Shown: positions 26,601 to 36,547, numbered from the stretch's first letter. The stretch: DNA of 64,000 nt from Litorivita pollutaquae (GCF_003205515.1 NZ_KZ826489.1:1-64000); one strand, 5' to 3'. The notes: generated from the letters alone by a model not told the origin. Numbers and translations: made by a program.

Positions 26601-27089
26601 ATGACAAAAAACACCCATGACGCCGATGTCGCCTTTATTCAGGCACTGGCAGAACTTCTGCGCGAAAACGATTTGACCGAATTGCAGGTCAAGCGCGACT
26701 ATGGCGAAGATGACAGCCTCAACGTGCGCGTCAGCCGCAAAAAGGAAATCATCACCCAGGTCGCAGCGGCCCCTGCCGCTGCCGCACCGGCCCCCGCGCC
26801 CGCCGCAGCAGCACCAGCAGTAAGTGCACCTATCGAAGACGACCCCGCAAGCCACCCCGGCGCCGTCACCTCGCCGATGGTCGGCACGATTTATCTACAA
26901 GCCGAACCGGGCGCGCCCGCTTTCATCGCCACCGGCCAGCAAGTCAGCGAAGGTGACACGCTGCTGATCGTTGAAGCGATGAAAACCATGAACCACATTC
27001 CAGCGCCGAAATCGGGCACCGTGAAGCGTATTCTCGTCGCCGACGGCGAAGCGGTCGAATATGGCTCGCCGCTCGTTGTTATCGAATAA
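26601..27089 (+). CDS. accB: Biotin carboxyl carrier protein of acetyl-CoA carboxylase
   Basis: 162 residues. The C-terminal biotinyl domain has the attachment lysine in VEAMKTMN (about residue 120). The N-terminal helical part ([20 protein letters not shown]) is joined to it by a flexible Ala/Pro linker of about 35 residues. GTTTGAGGACGAT gives the ribosome site before the ATG. It carries carboxyl-biotin from AccC to the carboxyltransferase in the first step of fatty-acid synthesis. accC follows after 10 bases, the usual accBC operon. Confidence 0.96.
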   Translation: MTKNTHDADVAFIQALAELLRENDLTELQVKRDYGEDDSLNVRVSRKKEIITQVAAAPAAAAPAPAPAAAAPAVSAPIEDDPASHPGAVTSPMVGTIYLQAEPGAPAFIATGQQVSEGDTLLIVEAMKTMNHIPAPKSGTVKRILVADGEAVEYGSPLVVIE

Positions 27090-27099
27090 GGCGCAGCAT

Positions 27100-28452
27100 A
27101 TGTTCGATAAAATCCTAATCGCCAACAGAGGCGAAATTGCCTTGCGGGTGATCCGCGCCGCCCGCGAAATGGGCATTAAATCGGTCGCTGTGCATTCCAC
27201 CGCCGACGCCGATGCAATGCATGTGCGCATGGCCGACGAAAGCATTTGTATCGGCCCGCCCTCCTCCACCGAAAGTTACCTGTCGATCCCCGCGATCATC
27301 GCCGCCTGTGAAGTCACCGGCGCGCAGGCAGTGCACCCGGGCTATGGATTCCTCTCTGAAAACGCGAATTTCGTGCAGATCGTCGAGGACCACGGGCTGA
27401 CCTTTATCGGCCCCACGGCGGAACATATCCGCGTCATGGGTGATAAAATCACCGCGATCGACACGATGAAAGCACTCGGCGTGCCCTGTGTGCCCGGTTC
27501 GGGCGGCGGCGTACCGGATTTGGCCACGGCAAAAAAGCTGGGCGAGGAAATCGGCTATCCGGTGATCATTAAGGCCACCGCTGGCGGCGGCGGACGCGGT
27601 ATGAAAGTCGCGCAAACCGCAGCAGATATGGAAAGCGCATTTCACACCGCGCGCGCCGAAGGCAAAGCCGCCTTTGGCAATGACGAGGTCTATATCGAAA
27701 AATACCTGACCACACCGCGCCACATCGAGATACAGGTGTTCGGCGATGGTAAAGGCCGCGCCGTGCATTTGGGCGAACGCGATTGTTCACTGCAACGGCG
27801 CCACCAAAAGGTATTCGAAGAAGCCCCCGGCCCCTGCATCACCCCCGAAGAACGTGCGCGCATCGGCAAAGTCTGTGCCGATGCCGTGGCCAAAATCAAT
27901 TATATTGGCGCCGGCACGATCGAGTTTCTCTATGAAAACGGCGAGTTCTATTTCATCGAAATGAACACCCGCCTGCAGGTCGAGCACCCCGTCACCGAAG
28001 CGATTTTCGGCGTGGATCTGGTGCGCGAACAAATCCGCGTCGCCGAAGGCCTGCCGATGACCTTCGATCAGGATGCGCTCACCATCAATGGCCATGCGAT
28101 TGAAGTGCGGATCAATGCGGAAAAGCTTCCGAACTTCTCGCCCTGCCCCGGTACGATCTCTGCCTTTCATGCGCCTGGTGGGCTTGGCGTGCGGATGGAT
28201 TCGGCGCTTTATGACGGCTACACGATCCCGCCTTATTACGACAGCTTGATTGGCAAATTGATCGTCCATGGCCGCGACCGTGCTGAGGCTCTGGCGCGTC
28301 TAAACCGGGCTTTGGGGGAATTGATTGTTGATGGGGTCGACACGACCGTGCCGCTTTTCGATGCGCTCTTGCAAGAGGACGACATCCACGAAGGCACCTA
28401 CAACATTCATTGGCTCGAGCATTGGCTTGAACAGAAGTTCGCCGGAAAATAG
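27100..28452 (+). CDS. accC: Biotin carboxylase subunit of acetyl-CoA carboxylase
   Basis: 450 residues, typical length. It starts [20 protein letters not shown]. The ATP-grasp glycine-rich loop is [14 protein letters not shown], followed by [18 protein letters not shown] and the active-site block [16 protein letters not shown]. It carboxylates the biotin of AccB using ATP and bicarbonate. The start ATG 27100 is internal to a longer open frame; translation from further upstream would overlap accB. The terminator at 28481-28514 ends the accBC unit. Confidence 0.97.
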   Translation: MFDKILIANRGEIALRVIRAAREMGIKSVAVHSTADADAMHVRMADESICIGPPSSTESYLSIPAIIAACEVTGAQAVHPGYGFLSENANFVQIVEDHGLTFIGPTAEHIRVMGDKITAIDTMKALGVPCVPGSGGGVPDLATAKKLGEEIGYPVIIKATAGGGGRGMKVAQTAADMESAFHTARAEGKAAFGNDEVYIEKYLTTPRHIEIQVFGDGKGRAVHLGERDCSLQRRHQKVFEEAPGPCITPEERARIGKVCADAVAKINYIGAGTIEFLYENGEFYFIEMNTRLQVEHPVTEAIFGVDLVREQIRVAEGLPMTFDQDALTINGHAIEVRINAEKLPNFSPCPGTISAFHAPGGLGVRMDSALYDGYTIPPYYDSLIGKLIVHGRDRAEALARLNRALGELIVDGVDTTVPLFDALLQEDDIHEGTYNIHWLEHWLEQKFAGK

Positions 28453-28480
28453 GCTTCGGGCAGCCTGCGACAACAGAATA

Positions 28481-28514
28481 CAAAACGCCCGCTGTGCGAC
28501 CGGCGGGCGTTTTG
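28481..28514. terminator. Bidirectional terminator between accC and the methyltransferase gene
   Basis: CAAAACGCCCGC (28481-28492) and GCGGGCGTTTTG (28503-28514) form a 12-bp perfect stem with A-rich and T-rich flanks on either side, so it can stop transcription of accC (plus) and of the convergent gene (minus). Confidence 0.9.
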
Positions 28515-28528
28515 CGTGATCCGGGCGG

Positions 28529-29209
28529 TCACAGGCCGCGCGGCACCATGGTGCAACTGGCGCGTTTCTGGCCGTCGGTGACGAAATAATCTGACAAACC
28601 GACGCGTTGATTCTCTGGCACCTGCGTCCAGTCGACCCACTCCAACTCGTAATCCAGCGCCTCGGCGATCACTTGCAAGGCACGCGGCCCCGGCACTGCG
28701 CGCGGGCGCAATGGCCCCTCTCCTTCGCCGCTTGGCACCGGGTGGTTGACCATGCGCAACACCGGATCATCCGAGATCAAGAATACCCCGTCGAGAATCA
28801 CCAAACGCGGCGCCAGCGCCCGGATATGTGAGAAAAGCAAAAACAGATCCGCAACGTTTTCGAGCAAATCAAACATCGCCACCACGTCATAGCGCCGCTC
28901 GGCCTGCACTTCGGCGGCCAGTTCCTTCATCGGATCGGCACACCGTAAATCAATCCGCTCGCGCAGGCCGATGTCAGGATGGCGGCTGAATTTGCTCACC
29001 GGTTCGGCGTTCTGCTCGACACCGACCACCCGCGCGGCCCCCGCCGACGCAAATGCATAACACCAACGCCCGTCTTCCGCCCCGAGATGCAGCACGTTGC
29101 TATCCACAATCACATCCCGATAGGCATCCAAAAGCAGGCGGTGACGTGCATGCATACGGTTCACCATCATCATCGCCGAATTGCCCGGCCCATTACCAAT
29201 TCCACTCAT
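28529..29209 (-). CDS. SAM-dependent methyltransferase
   Basis: 226 residues of class I methyltransferase type. Motif I appears as NVLHLGAEDGRWCYAFASAG (about 37-57), with the acidic end of strand two in VVGVEQNAEP and motif IV-like DVVAMFDLLENVAD. LVILDGVFLIS follows, resembling the post-IV strand. The central glycine motif is looser than usual (L-G-A-E-D-G). GTGAGGTCTTGGA precedes ATG 29209. The substrate cannot be predicted. It is transcribed away from aat, their starts 105 bases apart. Confidence 0.8.
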   Translation of the reverse strand: MSGIGNGPGNSAMMMVNRMHARHRLLLDAYRDVIVDSNVLHLGAEDGRWCYAFASAGAARVVGVEQNAEPVSKFSRHPDIGLRERIDLRCADPMKELAAEVQAERRYDVVAMFDLLENVADLFLLFSHIRALAPRLVILDGVFLISDDPVLRMVNHPVPSGEGEGPLRPRAVPGPRALQVIAEALDYELEWVDWTQVPENQRVGLSDYFVTDGQKRASCTMVPRGL

Positions 29210-29314
29210 TCCAAGACCTCACTGGAAACTTCACGTCAGATAAGCGTAAATGGTGGAGAAAACCGGCCCGTTAACCGCCGCCTTGAAAATCCGAACGAGT
29301 TTCACCGTATTTGA

Positions 29315-29962
29315 ATGACCCTTGCTGCACACATCACCCCCGAGATCCTGCTTGAAGCCTACCGCATCGGGGTCTTTCCGATGGCCGAGCATGAAAACGA
29401 CCCCGAAGTATTCTGGGTTGACCCACGTCGGCGCGGCATTTTCCCGATGGACGGGTTTCACGTTTCGCGCAGCCTTGGCCGCCGGATGCGGCGCGGCGGC
29501 TATGGCGTCACGCTCAACCAAGATTTCGACGGGGTTCTGGCCCATTGCGCCGACCGCGCAGAAACATGGATCAGCGCCGACATCGCACGGCTATATCGCG
29601 CGCTGCACCTGCGCGGCGCAGCCCATTCGATCGAAGTTTGGCAAGACGGAATGCTCTGCGGTGGGGTTTATGGGGTCACCTGTGGCGCCGCCTTCTTTGG
29701 CGAAAGCATGTTCTCGACGCGTAGTGATGCGTCAAAACTGGCGCTGACGCATCTGGTTGATCACTTGCGGCGTTGCGGATTCAGGTTGTTTGACACGCAG
29801 TTCACCACACCACATTTGATCCGCCTCGGCGCGGTGGAGGTGCCGCGCAAAGACTATCACATGATGTTAAATGAAGCCGTGGCGCGGCCTGCGGATATCA
29901 TGGCCTGTCCGCTTGAGCGCGACCCTCAGGAAGTCTTGCAGCGGATGACCCAAACGTCATAA
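29315..29962 (+). CDS. aat: Leucyl/phenylalanyl-tRNA--protein transferase
   Basis: 215 residues. Family segments include LLEAYRIGVFPMAEHEND, FWVDPRRRGIFPMDGFHVSR, AHSIEVWQDGMLCGGVYGV, AFFGESMF and FDTQFTTPHLIRLGA. The enzyme adds Leu or Phe to proteins with N-terminal Arg or Lys, marking them for ClpAP (N-degron pathway). The 3' end overlaps the convergent DUF2155 gene tail by 37 bases. The ClpXP genes lie 2 kb further on. Confidence 0.96.
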   Translation: MTLAAHITPEILLEAYRIGVFPMAEHENDPEVFWVDPRRRGIFPMDGFHVSRSLGRRMRRGGYGVTLNQDFDGVLAHCADRAETWISADIARLYRALHLRGAAHSIEVWQDGMLCGGVYGVTCGAAFFGESMFSTRSDASKLALTHLVDHLRRCGFRLFDTQFTTPHLIRLGAVEVPRKDYHMMLNEAVARPADIMACPLERDPQEVLQRMTQTS

Positions 29963-30297
29963 CGCGAATGATCCAACGCGCTCAACGCCGGCGAAGACGC
30001 GACCATCCAACCATCGTAAACCGGCGCATCTTCCCCAGCATCGCGCACCGTCACATGGGCAAAAGCGTCCGCTGCGGGGTTGTCCGAAGGATAACGGCAC
30101 TCAAGAAGATCGACCCGCAGCCGCCCCATGTCAAACCCGGTCCCCGATTGCATCGTATGATCAAAGACCTGCCCCGACACCTTGTCGAGCGTGCGTAAAA
30201 TCGCACCGGAGGCCGTGGTTGTTTTTTGCTGTGCGGCGACCGGCCCTGCCACCGCAAGCGTAAAAACCATCATTAAAATCCCGACGAAACGTGTCAT
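29926..30297 (-). CDS. Secreted DUF2155-family protein
   Basis: 123 residues. A Sec signal peptide (FVGILMMVFTLAVAGPVAAQ) gives a mature periplasmic domain with the DUF2155 features LRTLDKVSGQVFDHTM, RVDLLECRYP, a Cys pair (Cys in LLECRYP and the final VIRCKTS) and YDGWMVASSPALSALDHSRY. Function unknown; the family is conserved in alphaproteobacteria at this locus. Its ATG overlaps the stop of mlaD by four bases (30294-30297), so it is translated with mlaD. Confidence 0.88.
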   Translation of the reverse strand: MTRFVGILMMVFTLAVAGPVAAQQKTTTASGAILRTLDKVSGQVFDHTMQSGTGFDMGRLRVDLLECRYPSDNPAADAFAHVTVRDAGEDAPVYDGWMVASSPALSALDHSRYDVWVIRCKTS

Positions 30298-30761
30298 TGG
30301 CCCGCGGCGCTGTCGCTGCTGTCATCCCCGGAGACAAATTTCATCAAAAGAGAAATCAGGCTGATCGAACCTTGGGTGAATTCAATTTCATCGCCCGACG
30401 CAAGATAGAAGGGCGACCCCCCTGGCATCACCTCGACAAAGTTACCGCCCAGAAGACCTTCGGAGGAAATCGCGACAGCACTGTCATCGGGGATATCAAT
30501 GCCGCTTGCGACGGTAAACTCGGCCGAGGCGCGATAGGTCTCGGTGTCCAAGGCCACCTCTGTCACCGTGCCGATTTTCACACCGGCAAGGCGCACATCC
30601 GTGCCAACGCTGATCCCTTCCAACGACCGGAAGGACGCAGTCAACGGATAGCCGCTATTGCCCGCAGAAAAGCCCGTGGCTTGTCCCGCGTAGAACAAAA
30701 ATCCTACCGCAGCCGCCAAAACGGCACCGCCAACCAGAGTTTCAGTGATATTTTCCGACAT
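30294..30761 (-). CDS. mlaD: MlaD-type MCE lipid-transport protein
   Basis: 155 residues. One N-terminal membrane anchor (TLVGGAVLAAAVGFLFYAG) is followed by an MCE domain (about 35-115: YPLTASFRSLEGISVGTDVR, then GVKIGTVTEVALD) and the short helix FTQGSISLISLLMKFVS that lines the MlaD hexamer pore. It carries phospholipids across the periplasm for outer-membrane asymmetry. ATG 30761 fits the family start; the MlaE/MlaF partners are not in this window. Confidence 0.9.
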   Translation of the reverse strand: MSENITETLVGGAVLAAAVGFLFYAGQATGFSAGNSGYPLTASFRSLEGISVGTDVRLAGVKIGTVTEVALDTETYRASAEFTVASGIDIPDDSAVAISSEGLLGGNFVEVMPGGSPFYLASGDEIEFTQGSISLISLLMKFVSGDDSSDSAAGQ

Positions 30762-30815
30762 TGGGTCGCTTCCGTCTTGCGCGGGCATCTGTCCCGCCGC
30801 AGGTCTCGCGCCGGA

Positions 30816-31199
30816 TTACTCCGGCGTCCAAGCCTCATAATCGCTACGCTCGGCAGGCACCGCGCGGCGAATCGACCCGGCAGGCGCATAAGCCATAGCC
30901 GTGCCACTCAAATTCGGCTGATGTGGTTTTTCCCATGTTTTATGGGCCAGCGGGCGATCTGTCGGCGCCTCTTTATAGGTATGATGCAGCCACCCATGCC
31001 AATCCGCGTCTACGCGGCTGGCCTCGGCTTCGCCATTAAAGATCACCCAACGGCGCTTGCCATCTACGGTGCGATAATACCGGTTTCCCTGCTCATCTTC
31101 ACCCACTTTGACGCCCTTGCGCCATGTGTAAAGCTGTGTGTTCAACGTCTGGCCATTCCACCAGGTGAATACACGCATAACATTGTTCAGAATACCCAT
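30816..31199 (-). CDS. NDUFA12-family complex I accessory subunit
   Basis: 127 residues. The family signature [20 protein letters not shown] leads into [20 protein letters not shown] and [18 protein letters not shown], with the conserved [14 protein letters not shown]. This is the alphaproteobacterial counterpart of the mitochondrial NADH dehydrogenase subunit NDUFA12 (B17.2). It is soluble and peripheral, binding the Q-module of complex I. mlaD starts 54 bases downstream of its stop, in the same direction. Confidence 0.95.
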   Translation of the reverse strand: MGILNNVMRVFTWWNGQTLNTQLYTWRKGVKVGEDEQGNRYYRTVDGKRRWVIFNGEAEASRVDADWHGWLHHTYKEAPTDRPLAHKTWEKPHQPNLSGTAMAYAPAGSIRRAVPAERSDYEAWTPE

Positions 31200-31289
31200 C
31201 GGTCTCTCCGCAACTGGTCTTGTTTCATATGAACCATATCAGGCCGAAGGTCCAGTGCCGATGCCATCGCGCACCTGCACCGGCGGTTA

Positions 31290-31643
31290 TTACGCCGCCA
31301 AGGCCGTGACCTCGATCTCGATCCGGTATCTCTCGTCAATCAACCCGCATTCCACCATCGTCGCGGCAGGGGGCGCATCGCCAAACACCTCGCGCAGGAC
31401 CGGCCAACAGGGTTCGAATTCGGCCCGATCCGGGAGGTAGTATGTCACGCGGACCACGCGGTCGAAACCGCTGCCCGCCTCGGCCAGCGCCTTGCCGATT
31501 GTCTCCAATGCCGCACGGCATTGCGCAACCACGGTATCGCCCTGCCCGACCGTGCCCGCGACATGAACGAATCCGCTTGCCACAACTGCGCGACAATACC
31601 CGATCTTGGCCTCGAATTCGCCGCCGGAGAAGATCCGTTGCAT
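31290..31643 (-). CDS. RidA-family protein
   Basis: 117 residues. The RidA/YjgF core is present: FVHVAGTVGQGDTVVAQCRA, then VVRVTYYLPDRAEF, the active-site arginine region DERYRIEIEVTALA and PAATMVECGLIDE. RidA proteins deaminate reactive enamine or imine intermediates from PLP enzymes; some subgroups have other hydrolase roles. The start is ATG 31643 with AGAGGCAGGAC before it. The open frame extends upstream through the clpX terminator and is not coding there. Confidence 0.88.
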   Translation of the reverse strand: MQRIFSGGEFEAKIGYCRAVVASGFVHVAGTVGQGDTVVAQCRAALETIGKALAEAGSGFDRVVRVTYYLPDRAEFEPCWPVLREVFGDAPPAATMVECGLIDERYRIEIEVTALAA

Positions 31644-31748
31644 GTCCTGCCTCTTCAAAAGATTCCATCTGCGCCAACAAATACAGCCCCGACCATATCG
31701 GCGCAATCGAGCGGTGCATCTTGGCCAAAAGCTTCGGCCCCAACCAAA

Positions 31749-31777
31749 CAAAAAATGCCCGCTCAATAGCGGGCATT
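31749..31777 (-). terminator. Rho-independent terminator of clpX
   Basis: AATGCCCGCT and AGCGGGCATT (31754-31763 and 31768-31777) form a perfect 10-bp stem with a 4-base loop, followed on the minus strand by TTTTTTG. It lies 36 bases past the clpX stop. Confidence 0.92.
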
Positions 31778-31812
31778 CCTCAAAATCTCGGCCGGACGGG
31801 CACAGGCAAATG

Positions 31813-33078
31813 CTATCCTGCGGTGGCGCCCTTTTCTTTGCTTTCGGCAAAGATCATCAAAGGCGCTGCATCCGATGTCACCGCTTCTTCGTTCACAACC
31901 ACTTCTTCGACATTGTCCATCGACGGCAGTTCGAACATGGTGTTGAGCAAGATATCTTCGAGAATTGACCGCAGGCCACGCGCACCGGTTTTCCGCTCGA
32001 TCGCACGTTTGGCGATGGCCGACAGCGCATCATCGGTAAAGCTCAGCTTGGCATCTTCCAACTCGAACAGACGCTGATATTGCTTCACAAGCGCATTCTT
32101 CGGTTTGGTCAAAATGGTAATCAGCGCATCTTCGTCGAGATCTTCAAGCGTTGCAATCACCGGCAAACGGCCAACGAATTCAGGGATCAAACCGAATTTA
32201 AGCAGATCTTCCGGCTCCAGATCGGTGAAGATCTCGCCCACGCCGCGCGCATCATTGTCGCGCACATCTGCGCCAAAGCCCATGGCCGACCCTTTGCCAC
32301 GCTGCGCAATGATCCGGTCCAAACCGGCAAAGGCACCGCCACAGATAAACAGGATGTTGGTCGTGTCGACTTGCAAGAATTCTTGTTGCGGGTGTTTGCG
32401 TCCGCCCTGCGGCGGCACCGAGGCAACCGTGCCTTCCATCAGTTTCAACAAAGCCTGCTGCACGCCCTCACCCGAAACATCGCGGGTGATCGACGGGTTT
32501 TCGGATTTGCGCGTGATCTTATCAACTTCGTCGATGTATACGATGCCGCGCTGTGCGCGCTCGACATTATATTCCGAAGCCTGGAGCAATTTCAGAATGA
32601 TGTTTTCAACGTCCTCGCCCACATAACCGGCCTCGGTCAAAGTGGTGGCATCCGCCATCGTGAACGGCACATCCAAAATCCGCGCCAAGGTCTGCGCCAG
32701 AAGCGTTTTACCGCAACCCGTCGGACCAATCAGCATAATGTTGGACTTCGCCAATTCGATGTCCGACCCTTTGGCCGAATGATTAAGGCGTTTGTAATGG
32801 TTGTGAACCGCGACCGACAACACACGTTTGGCCATCATCTGACCAATCACATAATCGTCGAGCACGTCGCAGATTTCTTGCGGCGCGGGCACGCCTTCGG
32901 AGGACTTCAAACCGGATGTTTTGGTCTCTTCGCGGATGATATCCATGCAAAGCTCGACACATTCATCACAGATGAAAACAGTCGGGCCGGCAATCAGCTT
33001 TCGCACCTCATGCTGGCTCTTGCCGCAAAAGCTGCAATAGAGGGTGTTTTTGCTGTCACCGTTGGATGTATTCGCCAT
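31813..33078 (-). CDS. clpX: ATP-dependent Clp protease ATP-binding subunit ClpX
   Basis: 421 residues. The N-terminal zinc-binding domain (CSFCGKSQ and [10 protein letters not shown], four Cys) is followed by the AAA+ core: Walker [12 protein letters not shown] (about 117-127), pore loop GYVGEDVE, Walker [25 protein letters not shown] and sensor-2 [12 protein letters not shown]. ClpX unfolds tagged substrates and feeds them to ClpP. ATG 33078 follows AAAGGGACGAC; the upstream open stretch is not conserved in type. clpP lies upstream with a 144-base gap, the standard clpP-clpX order. Confidence 0.97.
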   Translation of the reverse strand: MANTSNGDSKNTLYCSFCGKSQHEVRKLIAGPTVFICDECVELCMDIIREETKTSGLKSSEGVPAPQEICDVLDDYVIGQMMAKRVLSVAVHNHYKRLNHSAKGSDIELAKSNIMLIGPTGCGKTLLAQTLARILDVPFTMADATTLTEAGYVGEDVENIILKLLQASEYNVERAQRGIVYIDEVDKITRKSENPSITRDVSGEGVQQALLKLMEGTVASVPPQGGRKHPQQEFLQVDTTNILFICGGAFAGLDRIIAQRGKGSAMGFGADVRDNDARGVGEIFTDLEPEDLLKFGLIPEFVGRLPVIATLEDLDEDALITILTKPKNALVKQYQRLFELEDAKLSFTDDALSAIAKRAIERKTGARGLRSILEDILLNTMFELPSMDNVEEVVVNEEAVTSDAAPLMIFAESKEKGATAG

Positions 33079-33222
33079 GTCGTCCCTTTCAGGCCCCGTG
33101 TCTGCATCGTGTGACCATTCTGGTCGTCCGGCGCCCTTCATTCAAGGATAGCTTAGGACAGCCAAAGAGGCTCTACAATCTGAAAATGCCTGCGCGCCAA
33201 GGGGGCACGCAGACGTGATTAC

Positions 33223-33852
33223 TTATTCCGCGTCATCGCCTTTGGCGCGGCTTTCAACGATCTCGTCGATGAGACCCCAGTCTTTGGCTTCTTCGGGCGA
33301 CATGAAATTATCGCGCTCAAGCGCCGCTTCGACTTTTTTCAGGGTCTGCCCCGTATGACGCACATAAATTTCATTAAGACGCGTTTTGAGTTTTTGCGTC
33401 TCTTGTGCGTGGATCATGATGTCCGTTGCTTGACCTTGATACCCGCCGGAGGGCTGGTGCACCATCACGCGGCTGTTGGGCAACGAGAACCGCATGCCCG
33501 CCTCACCCGCCGTAAGCAAAAGCGAGCCCATCGAGGCGGCTTGGCCGATCACAAGGGTCGACACTTTGGGTTTGATGTATTGCATCGTGTCGTAGATCGA
33601 CAATCCGCTGGTCACAACACCACCGGGCGAGTTGATATACATCGATATTTCTTTGGAGGGATTTTCGGCCTCAAGGTGCAACAATTGCGCGACAATGAGC
33701 GAGCTCATGCCGTCATGCACCGGCCCCGAAAGGAAAATAATCCGCTCTTTCAAAAGCCGCGAGAAAATATCATAGGCCCGCTCGCCCCGGCTCGTTTGTT
33801 CAACGACCATGGGAACAAGGGTGTTCATATAGGTATCGATTGGGTCTTTCAT
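33223..33852 (-). CDS. clpP: ATP-dependent Clp protease proteolytic subunit ClpP
   Basis: 209 residues. The catalytic triad is visible: Ser in [11 protein letters not shown] (about residue 104), His in [13 protein letters not shown], and the Asp region [13 protein letters not shown]. The N-terminal [20 protein letters not shown] includes the short propeptide usual for the family. It forms the tetradecameric protease barrel with ClpX. Two dyad symmetries lie in its upstream region. Confidence 0.97.
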   Translation of the reverse strand: MKDPIDTYMNTLVPMVVEQTSRGERAYDIFSRLLKERIIFLSGPVHDGMSSLIVAQLLHLEAENPSKEISMYINSPGGVVTSGLSIYDTMQYIKPKVSTLVIGQAASMGSLLLTAGEAGMRFSLPNSRVMVHQPSGGYQGQATDIMIHAQETQKLKTRLNEIYVRHTGQTLKKVEAALERDNFMSPEEAKDWGLIDEIVESRAKGDDAE

Positions 33853-33975
33853 ATCCGCCTGCCTTCTGCTGTCCGGGGCATCATTACGCGTCAGATGCTA
33901 ATGGAGTCTTAGTCTCGCGCCCAAGGGGCTGCAAGGGCAGCGGGAGATTTCTCTACCCACCGTGCGAGGTTTCTT

Positions 33976-34017
33976 CCTGAATTTCAGGTATTGGTTGATG
34001 AAAGGTAAAGTTTTACC
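33976..34017. promoter_or_regulatory. Dyad-symmetry elements upstream of clpP
   Basis: CCTGAA-T-TTCAGG (33976-33988) and GGTAAAGTTTTACC (34004-34017) are two near-perfect palindromes 15 bases apart, about 125-165 bases before the clpP start. CAGGTA (33985-33990 region) and TACCTG (34013-34018) also match across them. Regulator unknown. Confidence 0.4.
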
Positions 34018-34059
34018 TGCGCCCATCGTGTCTCCTAACAGCAACATATGCCGCACAGT

Positions 34060-34086
34060 AAAACGGGGCGCGCCCGCAAGCGCCCC
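34060..34086 (-). terminator. Putative terminator of the soxVWXYZABCD run
   Basis: GGGGCGC (34065-34071) and GCGCCCC (34080-34086) form a 7-bp GC stem with an 8-base loop. On the minus strand it is followed by GTTTTAC. It lies 37 bases past the soxD stop. Confidence 0.65.
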
Positions 34087-34123
34087 CCGCCTTTAATCCC
34101 CGCAAGTCCGATGATTTGCGCGC

Positions 34124-35191
34124 CTATGGCGAGACCGATTTAAGGTAAGCGATCATCGCGGCGATATCGCTGTCCTTCTTCAAACCGGCAAACGACATTT
34201 TGGTTTTCGGGGCATAGGCCTTGGGTTTGGCCAAAAATGCCGCCAAAGCCGCGTCGTCCCAAACCGCACCTTCGGCGCTTAACTCTTGGAAAGACTTGGA
34301 ATACCGGAACCCCTCGATCGTGCCAACGGCACGTCCGGCAATCCCGTTCAGCAGCGGACCGGTTTTGTTTTTCGCGCCCTCGCCCACCTGATGGCAAGCC
34401 TTACACTTCTTGAAAACCTTGGCGCCCTCGGCAACCAACCCCGGATCGAGCGCCGATTCCTGAACCGGTACCACAACCGGTGCAGCGGCGGCAGGCGCCT
34501 CGGCTTTGGTCTTTGAGACAGGTGCGCTCTGTTCTTGCGCTGCGGCCTCAGCGTCTTCTTCTTCGGGCGTCACATCCAAAACCAATGCCCGCATGGTGAT
34601 TTCCACCTCCGCCTTGCAGTTTTCCATGCAAGGCGCCGCAGAGAATTGCGCATATTCAGTTTCGGCCCGATCATCGATGATGAACCCGTCTGCGTTGCGC
34701 ATCTCTACGTCCAAAAATGTCTCGTTCGACAGAATGAAATCATCTTCCACCATATCATTCGAATAGAGGATATAAGCAACGACAGCATAGACTTCATCGG
34801 CGCTGAGGCTTTGCGCATTGCCGAATGGCATCGAGCGGTTCACATAATCCCAAGTGGTTGAAAGATATGGCCAATAAGAGCCAACCGTTTTCAACGGGTC
34901 GTCGTGATCAAGCGTATCCACCCCGCCGGCCAGCTTCGGCCAATTGCCCCGCCCTTCGGCAAAATCCCCGTGACAGGAGGCGCAATTGTCAGCAAAAAGA
35001 ACATCACCATCCTCGACATTGCCCGCCCCCACCGGAAGGCCGCTGCCATCGGGACGCACGTCCAAATTCCACGCCGCAACCTCGTCAGACGTCGCCGCCC
35101 GGCCAAGCCCGAACGGGCCGGCATCTGCGGCCGTCGCGATCGCCATCGTCGCCAAAGTTATGGCCGTCAGAGAATTAAGATACTTCAACAT
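34124..35191 (-). CDS. soxD: SoxD, di-heme c-type cytochrome subunit of sulfane dehydrogenase
   Basis: 355 residues. A signal peptide (LTAITLATMAIATAADA) directs it to the periplasm. The first heme site CASCH (about residue 69) sits in a SoxD-type domain (FADNCASCHGDFAEGRGNWP). The second, CKACH, lies in a C-terminal class I cytochrome domain (KVFKKCKACHQVGEGAKNKT) after an Ala/Pro/Glu-rich linker. It takes electrons from SoxC, which oxidises the outer sulfur of SoxY-bound cysteine persulfide. GGGGAGG precedes ATG 35191, and the gene overlaps soxC by 17 bases. It is the last gene of the run; soxEFGH do not follow. Confidence 0.94.
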   Translation of the reverse strand: MLKYLNSLTAITLATMAIATAADAGPFGLGRAATSDEVAAWNLDVRPDGSGLPVGAGNVEDGDVLFADNCASCHGDFAEGRGNWPKLAGGVDTLDHDDPLKTVGSYWPYLSTTWDYVNRSMPFGNAQSLSADEVYAVVAYILYSNDMVEDDFILSNETFLDVEMRNADGFIIDDRAETEYAQFSAAPCMENCKAEVEITMRALVLDVTPEEEDAEAAAQEQSAPVSKTKAEAPAAAAPVVVPVQESALDPGLVAEGAKVFKKCKACHQVGEGAKNKTGPLLNGIAGRAVGTIEGFRYSKSFQELSAEGAVWDDAALAAFLAKPKAYAPKTKMSFAGLKKDSDIAAMIAYLKSVSP

Positions 35192-36455
35192 TTTCGGCCT
35201 CCCCGCTCTCCTTGACCCACCAGGTCTGGATGCAGTTATTGTGATAGATCGAATTCAAACCACGCACTGCGCGCAATTGGGTTTTGGTCGGCTGGACATA
35301 TCCGGTCTCGTCCATCGCCCGGCTTTGCAACAGCATCTCCGAACCGTCCCAATCGATATCAAGATAAAAGCGCGTCAGCGCCATTTTTTGTCCCGGCGCC
35401 GCCAACCGCGCCTCGGCCCATGTCTTCCCGCCATCACGCGACACATCGACCCGTTTGATCGCTCCGTTGCCGGACCACGCAAGGCCGGTGATGACCAATG
35501 GCCCCTTGCCATGGGTGATCGGCGATTGCGGGCTGGGCGATGTCACGACGGATTTCGCATCCATCACCCATGTCCATTTGCGCGAGGTGCCGTCGGCCAA
35601 AGTATCGGTATATTTTGACGTCTCCTCGCGGCTTTCGACCGGCGCGTCCGTGACCTCGATGCGGCGGATCCATTTGATCCACATGTTGCCTTCCCATCCG
35701 GGCACCACAAGGCGCACAGGATAACCATGTTCCTTGCGCAGGGCTTCGCCATTGGCTTTGAACGCAAGGATACAATCATCCAAAGCCTTTTCCATCGGGA
35801 TCGAACGCCCGTTCGATGAAGCATCGGCCCCTTCCACATAGATCCACTTATCCTTGAGATCGCCCGCCTTGGTCAGGCCCGCCTCCTCCAGAATCGTGCG
35901 CAGGCTCACGCCGGAATATTCCATATTGTGGATCATACCATGGGTGAACTGTGCGCCATTCAATTGCGCACCGGCCCATTCCATGCCGGTATTGGCGGCG
36001 CATTCGAGGAAATTCACCTGATTGACCCGCGGAAAGCGTTCGAGATCGGCATAGGTAAAGATCAATTCACGATCGACCAACCCGTTGATCATCAACCGGT
36101 AATCTTCCTTTGCCAATTCAATCGCACCGGAATGGTGCCGCTCGAACGCACAACCTTGCGGCGTGATCGTCCCGTCCAGCGCATGGATCGGCGTGAAGTT
36201 AATCGAAGAAATCGTATCAGCCGTGAGCCATTCCACGTTACGCCGCACAACATCGCTTTCGAATTTGATCGGCAGTCCGTAAGGCGTCTCATCCACCCCA
36301 TCTCCGAACCCGCTTGCCCATGGTTGCACTTCGGTGATCAACGGATCGCCCGCCGCACGCGCCGCGCCCGCCGTGGCAAGCGCACCCGCCGCCGTGGCCG
36401 CACCTTTGAGGAATGCGCGCCGCGATGGGGATTTGCCTTTGAAGCTGACTGTCAT
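35175..36455 (-). CDS. soxC: SoxC, molybdenum-cofactor subunit of sulfane dehydrogenase
   Basis: 426 residues. A twin-arginine signal (SPSRRAFLKGAATAAGALAT) fits export of a folded molybdoprotein. The sulfite-oxidase fold is recognisable by VNFLECAANTGMEWAGAQLN, whose cysteine (about residue 151) ligates molybdenum, and by RLVVPGWEGNMWIKWIRRIE. Unlike sulfite oxidase it works with SoxD and removes six electrons from the sulfane sulfur on SoxY, so that thiosulfate goes fully to sulfate without stored sulfur globules. AAGGGAGC lies before the ATG. Confidence 0.95.
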   Translation of the reverse strand: MTVSFKGKSPSRRAFLKGAATAAGALATAGAARAAGDPLITEVQPWASGFGDGVDETPYGLPIKFESDVVRRNVEWLTADTISSINFTPIHALDGTITPQGCAFERHHSGAIELAKEDYRLMINGLVDRELIFTYADLERFPRVNQVNFLECAANTGMEWAGAQLNGAQFTHGMIHNMEYSGVSLRTILEEAGLTKAGDLKDKWIYVEGADASSNGRSIPMEKALDDCILAFKANGEALRKEHGYPVRLVVPGWEGNMWIKWIRRIEVTDAPVESREETSKYTDTLADGTSRKWTWVMDAKSVVTSPSPQSPITHGKGPLVITGLAWSGNGAIKRVDVSRDGGKTWAEARLAAPGQKMALTRFYLDIDWDGSEMLLQSRAMDETGYVQPTKTQLRAVRGLNSIYHNNCIQTWWVKESGEAENVEVS

Positions 36456-36547
36456 ATGCTTCTTGCTCCCTTCATAACATTAAATTCATCTGTATGAATT
36501 CAATGGATAAAAAAATTTGCTCTCGGTTTGCCGACGGGGCGGAGGCC

